A stretch of 64,000 nucleotides of DNA, taken from positions 186,001-250,000 of the forward strand of contig NZ_JANFAU010000006.1 of NCBI RefSeq assembly GCF_026130605.1, written 5' to 3'. Shown here one piece after another: positions 8,940-16,123 of this stretch (position 1 is the first letter of the stretch; each line of letters begins with the position of its first letter). The position numbers were made by a program, and so were the translations under genes. The notes under the pieces are model-generated. The model saw only the letters and a list, made by a program, of their open reading frames with translations, ran no database searches and had not been told where the DNA came from. The DNA comes from Sphingomonas lycopersici. Lineage in GTDB: Bacteria > Pseudomonadota > Alphaproteobacteria > Sphingomonadales > Sphingomonadaceae.

Positions 8940-10662
8940 AGACCTGCTCCTGCTCGATCGTGAAACGCAGGTTTCCGACGGTCCAGACGCTGGACGGTTC
9001 GGGCAGATGCTCTTCCTGTTCCGGCGTGCTCAGAGCCCTCAGCTCCTCGATCAGATCGCCTGCCGAGGCATCGCCTGCTCGCTCCTGAAGTCGCGCTATC
9101 GCCGTGACGAGCTGATTCCAGTTGGAGAAGGTGGCATCGTCACCGGTTACAACCTGTCGGAGCGAATGCGCGTAGTGCCGCGTGAGAACAAGCAGGCTGA
9201 TTTCGGGTCTCGCCGAACCGGACGGCAGCCGGAAGGTCGCGCGAAGTTCGGCCGTGCTCGCGGCGGCGAGCCATGAACGCACCTTGCGAAGCCATTCGCT
9301 CACCTGCTGATTCAGCCGGCCGGTCCTCGCCAGCATCGTGGCGAAATCGGCGCCGTACGGGTCCTGATGCTTCAGTTGCGTGAGGATCACGCGGTTGCCC
9401 GGCGCCTCGACGATCACCAGATCGATGTCCGTCAGAACCTTGCCGGCCTGCCTCAGCTTGATGTTGCCCCGGAATTCCGGCGTCGGAAGCACCGAGCGGA
9501 TCGCCTTCTCGACCGATCGCTGCATCACCCCTTCCCGGGCCCGCTGCGCCCGGTCGTACTCCTTCGGAAAGCTGTGCTGCAGCGAATTCAGGAGGAACAG
9601 CATGACCTCATCGCTGGTCGCGCCCGCCAGGGGCCTGATGACGTGATCGTCGGAGCACTGGATCAACGGCGGGATCGGTGCTCCCGGCCGATCAAGCAGC
9701 GCCAGATTGCGCCTGCTTACGGAAAGCACGTCGAAGATGATCCCCACGTCGTCATCGGTCACCGGCACATGGCCTTCGAACCGCTCGCCGAACTGATTGA
9801 TGAACTCTCGCAGTCCTTCGAGGAAGCCTGCGGTCTCGACCGACACGGTGAGGACGTCCTCGATCCTGATCGACGGCTCCTTGTCCAGGAGCGCTCGCAC
9901 GAATGCACGGTGCTTCATAGCCACCGACACGATGAAGATCGCCGCGAGCTTGTAGTTCGCGAATGTCACGCCACCGAAGAGCGTCGAGAAGTGGAAGGTG
10001 TCGAAACCTTTGGCGAGCAGCATGTCGTTGTAGGCGTGCCCGAAGAAGTAGAAGTCCAGCGCGGGATCGGCCTCGTAGCCAATGAAGTGCGTCGCGAAGG
10101 GATAGACGAGATCGGTAAGCAGCGATCTGACCTCGTCGCCGATCCTGGGCCCGACGATCGCTTCGTAGCCCTCCGCCAGCCTTCTCCTGTGATGCCCGGT
10201 GTGAAGACGCTCGAGCTCGCGCTCGTGCAGCTCGAGATCGGCCAGCTTCGCGGGCAGGACGATGCGGAAGCGATCAGGCAGCTTCTCAATTCGGGCACCC
10301 TTCGCGGCGAGGCTCTGTGCTACGCGCCGACCGTGCTCGATTGCGCCGGCCACACCGATGAGCGAGAGCACCGCACCCGAATAGGTGAGGTCGCGCTGGA
10401 TCGTCACCGTCGGTGCATCGAACCGATCGTGTGCCTGCATTGCCAGCTTGATGATGCGGGCCACGCCGATCCGCATGAGGTACGATCGCTCCTGATCGGC
10501 CTCCGTCGGCTCGGCTCCGAGGTCCACACCTTCGAAATCGAGGTCGAGCTCGTTGATGGCGATCCGCATCAGCAGCCCGAGACGGTCGGTCGCGACTTCA
10601 GCCGCGAGAGCTCGCTCCTCCTGATTGAGGCTTTCGTAGAATTCTCGCAGGCTGTCAGTCAC
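8938..10662 (-). CDS. Uncharacterised defence-island protein with predicted PD-(D/E)XK-like C-terminus
   Basis: I do not recognise this 574-residue protein as a named family. The first ~390 residues look mostly helical, with no clear transmembrane segment or ATPase motif. Residues about 385-434 read like a nuclease core: a helix with Glu385, GKVLTDIDLVIV (Asp at 412 and 414) and then VILTQLKHQ (429-431 = Q-L-K). That is the spacing of a PD-(D/E)XK fold with Gln in place of the usual acidic residue, as in Mrr-like nucleases. The start is a GTG at 10662. It is convergent with abiEii and sits alone near the island edge. It may be a stand-alone defence nuclease; this is inference from a short motif. 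Confidence 0.6.
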   Translation of the reverse strand: MTDSLREFYESLNQEERALAAEVATDRLGLLMRIAINELDLDFEGVDLGAEPTEADQERSYLMRIGVARIIKLAMQAHDRFDAPTVTIQRDLTYSGAVLSLIGVAGAIEHGRRVAQSLAAKGARIEKLPDRFRIVLPAKLADLELHERELERLHTGHHRRRLAEGYEAIVGPRIGDEVRSLLTDLVYPFATHFIGYEADPALDFYFFGHAYNDMLLAKGFDTFHFSTLFGGVTFANYKLAAIFIVSVAMKHRAFVRALLDKEPSIRIEDVLTVSVETAGFLEGLREFINQFGERFEGHVPVTDDDVGIIFDVLSVSRRNLALLDRPGAPIPPLIQCSDDHVIRPLAGATSDEVMLFLLNSLQHSFPKEYDRAQRAREGVMQRSVEKAIRSVLPTPEFRGNIKLRQAGKVLTDIDLVIVEAPGNRVILTQLKHQDPYGADFATMLARTGRLNQQVSEWLRKVRSWLAAASTAELRATFRLPSGSARPEISLLVLTRHYAHSLRQVVTGDDATFSNWNQLVTAIARLQERAGDASAGDLIEELRALSTPEQEEHLPEPSSVWTVGNLRFTIEQEQV

Positions 10663-10874
10663 CTGACGCTGATCCCCCTCTGCGCACTCCAGCCTCGCGA
10701 ACCTGCCGGCGATCTATGGGCGCCGCTTTGCGTCAGAAAGGGGGTTCTGCTGTCGCGCGTGAAGCATTGAAATATATGCCTGCAATACATCATGGGTGTG
10801 GATGAGGCACGGATTTCAAGGTCGCCTCTCGTGCTGGAAAAAGTCGCTGAAACGGCGTCGGCCTACCCGCTTCC

Positions 10875-10904
10875 TGTCCGAAATTTGTAGTCCTATTTCG
10901 GACA
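10875..10904. repeat. Inverted repeat near presumed integration scar
   Basis: TGTCCGAAAT (10875-10884) and ATTTCGGACA (10895-10904) are perfect inverted 10-mers, 10 nt apart and 18 bp from a tRNA-3'-end-like sequence. This could be a recombinase or excisionase arm site, or an operator left by the element. Confidence 0.5.
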
Positions 10905-10922
10905 TGAGCCCAACCGGCCCGA

Positions 10923-10942
10923 CGCCCAGAAGGACTCGAACC
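10923..10942 (-). other. tRNA 3'-end-like sequence, possible attachment-site remnant
   Basis: On the minus strand GGTTCGAGTCCTTCTGGGCG reads as a T-arm (TTCGAGT loop) plus the 3' acceptor strand of a tRNA. There is no matching tRNA body upstream and no CCA. Integrative elements using tyrosine recombinases leave such partial tRNA ends at one border. It lies where island genes give way to core genes, which supports the reading as attR or attL. Confidence 0.5.
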
Positions 10943-11242
10943 GCCCCGTCCATTCACGTCCAGCCTTTTCCACGAATCCAGATCGTGCTATTGATGCCCT
11001 TGGCGACGTCGCAAGTCCATGATTTGACTGTGAAATCAATCGCTTAGGCGCCCTGCAGCAAAGCTCTTCTGGCACCATTTTCCGTCCGTAGGCGCAATCG
11101 GCGGCCATGCGGCAATCGAGCAGCTGAATTTACCGCTAGAGGCCGATGCATAACATCGTCCGCGCGCGGTCGATACCTGCGTTACGCGTGCGGCCGGCTG
11201 TGCCGGGGGCGGGCCAGGCCACGCCCCCGTGGCACATTGTTG

Positions 11243-12643
11243 TTACTTCCGCGCCGCCCCATTCCCCGCCACCGTCAGCACCGCCAGCGCCAGCGTCTCC
11301 GCCCCGCGCTTGATCGTCGGCTCGGGCACCGGGGCGAAGAACGGCGAGTGGTTGACCGGCAACGGCTTCCCCTCGGCCTTGTAGCGCGCGATCATCGCCG
11401 GATCGTAGCCCCCCACCGCGAAGAATACCGAGGGCACGCCCTCGTCGATGAACACCGAGAAATCCTCGCTGGCGTTCCCGCCCGGCAGCGTCGGCGGGAC
11501 ATAGGCCGCATCCTTGCCAAACGCCGCCGCCATCACCGCTGCGGTGCGCGCCGACAGCGCTGCGTCGTTATGCACCGCATTGGTGCCCGACGGATGCGTG
11601 ATCGCCGGCTCCGGCGCGCGCGCCATCTGCGCCACCGCGCGCGCGGTGCGCTCGACCCCGTCGATCAGCAATTTGCGCGTCGCATTGTCGTGCGAGCGCA
11701 GCGTGAGCATCAGATCGGCGTGGTCGGGGATGATATTGTCGACCGTCCCGCCGTTGAACGCGCCGACGGTCACCACGCCGAACGCATTGGGATCCTTCTC
11801 GCGGCTGATCACGCTCTGCACGTCGGTGACGAAATGGCTGCCGATCACGATCGGGTCGATGCTCTTGTCGGGCATCGAGCCGTGCGCGCCGACGCCGTTG
11901 AAGGTGATCAGGATCTTGTCCGAGGCGGAAGTGACCACCCCGTCCTTCACGATCACCTGGCCGAGCGGCATCGGCCCGACATGCGCGGCGAAGCCGTAAT
12001 CGGGCTTGGGCCAGCGCTTGAACAGCCCGTCGGCGATCATCGCCTTGGCGCCGCTCACCGTCTCCTCGCTCGGCTGGCCGACGAACATCAACGTGCCGTG
12101 CCACTGATCCTTGATCGCGACGAGCGCGGCCGCGGCGCCGACCCACCACGCCATATGGCTGTCATGCCCGCAGGCGTGATCGACGAAGAAGGTCTTGCCG
12201 TCCTTCTGCTGCTGCGCGCGGCTGGCATAGGGAAGCCCGGTCTTTTCCTCCATCGGCAGCGCGTCGAGCTCGGTGCGCACCAGCACGGTCGGCCCCTCGC
12301 CATTCTTGAGGATCGCGACGAGGCCGGTCTTGCCGACCCCCTCGGTGACGGTGAAGCCGAGCTTGCGCATCTCGGCGGCGAGCAGGCCGGCGGTGCGCGT
12401 CTCCTGGAAACCGAGCTCGGGATGCTGGTGGAGATCCTTATAGAGCGCGTCGAGATGCGGATATTGCTTGTCGAGCGAGGCCTGGATCCGCGCCTTGGCC
12501 GCGGCGACGTCGAAGGTCACCGGCGCATTGGGGGTCGCGGCGGGCGGGGTGCCCTCGGGGATCGCGGGAGTGATCTGCGCCAGCGCCGGCGTGCCCGCCA
12601 GAGCGGTGAAGGCGGTGGCGAGCATCATGACGGTCTTGCGCAT
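11243..12643 (-). CDS. Exported M20-family amidohydrolase/peptidase
   Basis: This is 466 residues from an ATG at 12643 preceded by AGGAGGGA at a good distance. An N-terminal signal peptide (MRKTVMMLATAFTALAGTPALA) predicts export to the periplasm. M20 amidohydrolase features follow: LVRTELDALPMEE, DHACGHDSHMAWW (metal ligands), GQPSEET (catalytic Glu region), a dimerisation domain with GVGAHGSMPDKSIDP, and GGNASEDFSVF near the end. It probably hydrolyses N-acyl amino acids or dipeptides. It starts 45 bp after DUF2891 in the same direction, so it may be co-transcribed with the putative pyroglutamate/peptide cluster. The exact substrate is unknown. Confidence 0.88.
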   Translation of the reverse strand: MRKTVMMLATAFTALAGTPALAQITPAIPEGTPPAATPNAPVTFDVAAAKARIQASLDKQYPHLDALYKDLHQHPELGFQETRTAGLLAAEMRKLGFTVTEGVGKTGLVAILKNGEGPTVLVRTELDALPMEEKTGLPYASRAQQQKDGKTFFVDHACGHDSHMAWWVGAAAALVAIKDQWHGTLMFVGQPSEETVSGAKAMIADGLFKRWPKPDYGFAAHVGPMPLGQVIVKDGVVTSASDKILITFNGVGAHGSMPDKSIDPIVIGSHFVTDVQSVISREKDPNAFGVVTVGAFNGGTVDNIIPDHADLMLTLRSHDNATRKLLIDGVERTARAVAQMARAPEPAITHPSGTNAVHNDAALSARTAAVMAAAFGKDAAYVPPTLPGGNASEDFSVFIDEGVPSVFFAVGGYDPAMIARYKAEGKPLPVNHSPFFAPVPEPTIKRGAETLALAVLTVAGNGAARK

Positions 12644-12688
12644 CGGATAGTCCCTCCTGTTCGCCCGGCCCTTAGGGTCCAAAGAGGA

Positions 12689-13699
12689 TCAGGACAATGC
12701 CGGCCGATCGCCCAGCGCGAGCAGCGCGAAACTCGCCAGCCAATGCTCGCCCATATAATCCCCCGCGACCGCATCGAGCGACGCGGCGAGGTGGCGATCG
12801 GCGGCATCGCGCAGGATCGCCTGCGTCTCGGGGGCGTCGATCGTGGCGGCGAGGCTGCGGAACGCCCAGGCGCGGCTGAGGTTGAGCCCGTCGAGATGCG
12901 CGATCTTGCCGTCGCTGCGGTCGCTGACCGTCGCGGGGGTGAACAGCGCAGCGGGCTCGCGCGCCGCGACGCGCGGCAGGAAGGCGGCGAACCATTGGGC
13001 GAAGGCGGCGCGCGGCAGCAGCGCGGCCATCGCGGTCGCTTCCATCAGGATCGGCGAGAGGAAATCCTCGCCGCTCGGCTCCCACGCCTGCGCGTCGCGA
13101 TCGGCGCCGAACCAGCCGTGCGCGCGCTCGGTGAGCAGGCCGCGCAATGCCGTGTCGCCGGCCACCTCCGCATAACGCACCGCGAGCACCAGGGCGAAGG
13201 CGGTATTGGCGTGCTGCCCGGCGCGCACCGGATAGGTCAGCAGCGGCAGGAAATCGCGGAACCGCGCGACGAACGCGTCGGCGAGCGGGCGCAAGGTCGC
13301 GGCGTGCGGCGACCCGGCCTGCACCAGCTCCGCCGCGAGCATCAGCAGCCACGCCCACCCATAAGGCCGCTCGAAGCCGCGCGCCGAGGGGCGGTCGAGA
13401 TAGGCGCGCTCCGCCTCGACCTTCGCGGGGGTGAAGGCATCGGCGAACAAGGCGTCGATCGCCGCTGCCTCGGCGAGATCGGGGAAGAGGCGACGCACGC
13501 GGGCGAGCAGCCAGTAACCGTGGACGCAGCTATGCCAGTCGAAGCTGCCGTAGAAGATCGGGTGGACCGCGCGCGGGGTGTAAACATCCGCGTCGCCGGT
13601 CATCACATGATCGGCCTTGTGCGGGTATTCGCGGGTGACGTGGCCCAGCGCGATGCGCGCGAAGCGGGCGGCGTGGTCGGCGGTGAGGTCGTAGGTCAT
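12689..13699 (-). CDS. DUF2891 family protein
   Basis: This is 336 residues from an ATG at 13699 whose ATGA overlaps the DUF979 stop, so it is translationally coupled. Typical family stretches are IFYGSFDWHSCVHGYWLL, ERPYGWAWLLMLAAEL and GGDYMGEHWLASFALLAL-like C-terminal residues; these suggest an alpha/alpha-barrel, glycosidase-like fold. No signal peptide is evident. The biochemical role is not established. Its operon with DUF979/DUF969 membrane proteins and proximity to a 5-oxoprolinase-like gene suggest a part in uptake or processing of modified amino acids. Confidence 0.85.
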   Translation of the reverse strand: MTYDLTADHAARFARIALGHVTREYPHKADHVMTGDADVYTPRAVHPIFYGSFDWHSCVHGYWLLARVRRLFPDLAEAAAIDALFADAFTPAKVEAERAYLDRPSARGFERPYGWAWLLMLAAELVQAGSPHAATLRPLADAFVARFRDFLPLLTYPVRAGQHANTAFALVLAVRYAEVAGDTALRGLLTERAHGWFGADRDAQAWEPSGEDFLSPILMEATAMAALLPRAAFAQWFAAFLPRVAAREPAALFTPATVSDRSDGKIAHLDGLNLSRAWAFRSLAATIDAPETQAILRDAADRHLAASLDAVAGDYMGEHWLASFALLALGDRPALS

Positions 13700-14658
13700 C
13701 GGGGTGTTCCGGGAAGGACGAACAGCGCCATGATCGCGATATTGACGCCGAGCAGGATCAGTGCGGTCGGGATCTGCGCGCGGATCACCGCGTGGCGATC
13801 CCTGAGCTCGAGCGCGGCGACCGGGACGATGTTGAAATTGGCCGCCATCGGGGTCATCAGCGTCCCGCAAAAGCCCGAGAGCATCCCGAGCGCCGCAACC
13901 GGCGCGGGGTTGCCGCCGAAATGATGGATCAGGAACGGGAGACCGATCCCCGCGGTCATGATCGGGAAAGCGGCGAAGGCATTGCCCATCACGATCGTGA
14001 ACAGCGCCATGCCCAGGCAATAAGCGAGGACCGCGGCGAACGGGATATCGAGCGGCATGATCGTCGTCGCGCCCATCGCGATCCATTGTCCGACATTGGC
14101 GGCGGCGAAGATCCCGCCGAGCGCGGCGAGCATCTGCGGCAGGATCATCGCCCAGCCGATCGCGTCGGTCAGGCGGCGCGCCTCGGCGGCGGGTGCGCTG
14201 CGCGGCGCGGCGGTCAGGCGGATCGCAAGGCCCAGCGCGACGATCGCGCCCGCGGCGAGCGATACCAGAGTCACTTGCTTGGGGTCGATCAGCGCGACGC
14301 CGGCGACCTTGCCGTCGGGGAGGAGCAGGGTGCCGGCGAGCGTCACCACCGGGATGCACAGGGCAGGGAGGAACAGCCGCGAGCCGAGCCGTTTCGCCGT
14401 CGCCGCGCGTTCCGCCGCGCTGGTCGTGCGGACGGGGGCGGGGCGCAATCCCGCGGTGGCGAGCGCGACCATCGCCAGCACGATCACCCCGTTGGCGACA
14501 TCGGGCAGCCACGGCCCGGCGATCAGGCTCGTCGCGAACAAGGCCCAGAAAGCGGCGCTGCGCCACCAGTCGCGCGTCTCGCGATGCAGCGCGTGATGCA
14601 CCGCGACCGCGGCGGGAAGCAGCCCCGAAACGACCCCCAGCGCGTCGAGCCCGATCAT
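13696..14658 (-). CDS. DUF979 family integral membrane protein
   Basis: This is 320 residues from an ATG at 14658 that overlaps the DUF969 stop (ATGA). The protein has about nine hydrophobic segments, with conserved loops such as GMALFTIVMGNAFAAFPIMT and GTLMTPMAANFNIVPVAALE. DUF979 and DUF969 proteins are almost always encoded together, often near pyrrolidone-carboxylate peptidase or 5-oxoprolinase-type genes, and are thought to form a two-component transporter. Here the neighbouring hydantoinase/oxoprolinase fits that view. Transport of 5-oxoproline is inference. Confidence 0.88.
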   Translation of the reverse strand: MIGLDALGVVSGLLPAAVAVHHALHRETRDWWRSAAFWALFATSLIAGPWLPDVANGVIVLAMVALATAGLRPAPVRTTSAAERAATAKRLGSRLFLPALCIPVVTLAGTLLLPDGKVAGVALIDPKQVTLVSLAAGAIVALGLAIRLTAAPRSAPAAEARRLTDAIGWAMILPQMLAALGGIFAAANVGQWIAMGATTIMPLDIPFAAVLAYCLGMALFTIVMGNAFAAFPIMTAGIGLPFLIHHFGGNPAPVAALGMLSGFCGTLMTPMAANFNIVPVAALELRDRHAVIRAQIPTALILLGVNIAIMALFVLPGTPR

Positions 14659-15323
14659 GGCCGCCGCGCCTTCAGCCGGCGATCGAACAGCAACAGCCGC
14701 GTGCCGTGGACGAGGAAAGCGGCGATCGCGGTCGGGATCGCCCAGACCGCGACATGCAGCGGCGCGACGATGATGCCGTTCTGCTCCAGCACTGCGCGGA
14801 TCAGCAGGATCGATCCGATCGCGATGAACACGTCCTCGCCGAAGAACAGCCCGATATTGTCGACCGCCGCGGCATTGGCGCGGATCGTGTCGCGCGTCTC
14901 GGGGTCGAGCGCGGTCGGGTCGCCCCGTTCGGCGGCGCCCTCGGCCATCGGCGCGACGATCGGGCGGACCATCTGGACATGCCCGCCGAGCGAGGTGAGC
15001 CCGAGCGCGGCGGTGAGCTGGCGCAGCGCGAGATAGCCGAGCAGCACGCGCCCGGTCGTCGCGCCGCGCAGCCGCTGGACGAGCCCGCGGGCATGATCGC
15101 GCAAGCCCGCGCGTTCGAGCAGCCCGATCGTCGGCAGCGCGAGCCACGCGACCGCGAGGAAACGTCCGTCGACGAACGCCTTGCCGATCATCCCGATCAC
15201 CTCGATCGGCCCGTGCCCGGCGGCGAGCGCGCTGGCGAAGGCGGCGATCGTCACCACCAGCAGCGGGTTGATCCCCAGCGCGAAGCCGATGACGATGATG
15301 ACGATCCCCGACAGGACCAGCAT
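14655..15323 (-). CDS. DUF969 family integral membrane protein
   Basis: This is 222 residues from an ATG at 15323. Hydrophobic helices run through most of the chain, with the family stretch FVDGRFLAVAWLALPTIGLL and the hallmark NAAAVDNIGLFFGEDVF region. It is the usual partner of DUF979, which follows with a 4-bp overlap. It begins 10 bp after a MarR-type regulator gene, so regulator, DUF969, DUF979 and DUF2891 probably form one operon. Likely one half of a permease. Confidence 0.88.
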   Translation of the reverse strand: MLVLSGIVIIVIGFALGINPLLVVTIAAFASALAAGHGPIEVIGMIGKAFVDGRFLAVAWLALPTIGLLERAGLRDHARGLVQRLRGATTGRVLLGYLALRQLTAALGLTSLGGHVQMVRPIVAPMAEGAAERGDPTALDPETRDTIRANAAAVDNIGLFFGEDVFIAIGSILLIRAVLEQNGIIVAPLHVAVWAIPTAIAAFLVHGTRLLLFDRRLKARRP

Positions 15324-15333
15324 CGCGCGCGCC

Positions 15334-15834
15334 CTACAGCGTCGCGGCGGCGCGCGCCGCCTGATTGTACTGGCCCGAGATGCGGCGCAGCAGATCGGCG
15401 GCGTCGGACAGCGCCGTGTCGCCCGGTCCCTCGTGCGCCACCGCATCGGCGAGCAGCCGCTCGCGCACCGCGCGATAGGCGTCGCAGAAGGCGACCCCCG
15501 CCTCGGTCGCGACGACCAGCTTCTCCTTGCCCTGCCGCCGCGTCTCGACGAACCCGGCCTTCTCCAGCTTGCGGATCGCATAAGTGGCGAGGTGAGTGTC
15601 CTCGATATCGAGCACGAGCGTGATGTCGCCGAGCCTTTTGGGGCGGTCGCGGTGGCGGACGGTGTGAAGGATCAGCACCTCGATCGGCGACAATTGCGCC
15701 CCCGCCGCCAGCGCGCAGCGCGCGAGCCAGCGCTGATAGGCGGTGGCGGCCAGTGTCAGGCTGAATTCGAGCTCCGACAGCGCCGGGGCGGCGCCATCGG
15801 CAAGATGCGCCGACGAGACGATCGCGCGCTTCAT
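15334..15834 (-). CDS. MarR-type winged-helix transcriptional regulator
   Basis: This is 166 residues with a MarR-like winged helix: LSPIEVLILHTVRHRDRPKR, the recognition region DIEDTHLATYAIRKLEKAGF and a wing ETRRQGKEKLVVATEAG. It is the first gene of the DUF969-DUF979-DUF2891 operon and is divergent from the hydantoinase gene across 289 bp, so it probably controls both directions in response to a pathway metabolite. The ligand is unknown. Confidence 0.82.
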   Translation of the reverse strand: MKRAIVSSAHLADGAAPALSELEFSLTLAATAYQRWLARCALAAGAQLSPIEVLILHTVRHRDRPKRLGDITLVLDIEDTHLATYAIRKLEKAGFVETRRQGKEKLVVATEAGVAFCDAYRAVRERLLADAVAHEGPGDTALSDAADLLRRISGQYNQAARAAATL

Positions 15835-15860
15835 ATCGCTTTCCTTCCCGGCGCAGCACC

Positions 15861-15956
15861 CGTCATTCCCGCGAAGGCGGGAATCCAGACTGACTGGCCT
15901 CTCGGATCGAGCCGCAACCTCGGCGCGAATGGATTCCCGCCTTCGCGGGAATGACG
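15861..15956. repeat. Palindromic repeat, family C
   Basis: CGTCATTCCCGCGAAGGCGG (start of left arm, 15861) has an inverted partner GATTCCCGCCTTCGCGGGAA near 15932-15951. The arms enclose about 40 bp. It fills much of the divergent intergenic region between the regulator and hydantoinase genes. Confidence 0.85.
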
Positions 15957-16123
15957 AGGGTGGATCGGCTTGCGGGATTCCGGATCGGATACGAAGAACC
16001 TTGCCGCCATGTGCGCTTGCCCCTTGCCTTCCTCTCCACGGTGCAGGGTCGCGCGTCGAAAACGACTTGTCAACGATCGATCACCGTATCATTGATAATT
16101 TATAGATAAAATGGAGATGATCG

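Larger units (their letters stand above)
10663..11242. other. Gene-poor border between defence island and core genome
   Basis: No convincing gene is visible in these 580 bases. A short AT-rich patch lies near 10768-10795, the inverted repeat and tRNA-like scar described separately lie at 10875-10942, and sequence beyond about 11150 shows the high GC of the downstream core genes. Confidence 0.6.

Noticed and set aside
10900..11000. Complete tRNA gene on the minus strand
   Set aside because: Only the T-arm and 3' acceptor strand are recognisable; no anticodon or D-arm can be folded upstream.
10796..11047. Rightward 83-codon open frame in the island border
   Set aside because: Low-complexity product with no recognisable motif; it crosses the inverted repeat and the tRNA-like scar, so coding is unlikely.
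11237..13924. Rightward 895-codon open frame
   Set aside because: High-GC shadow of the M20, DUF2891 and DUF979 genes; the product is His/Arg-rich and matches nothing.
15861..15956. Insertion sequence ends
   Set aside because: Inverted arms exist but enclose only about 40 bp with no transposase; it is a short palindromic repeat.
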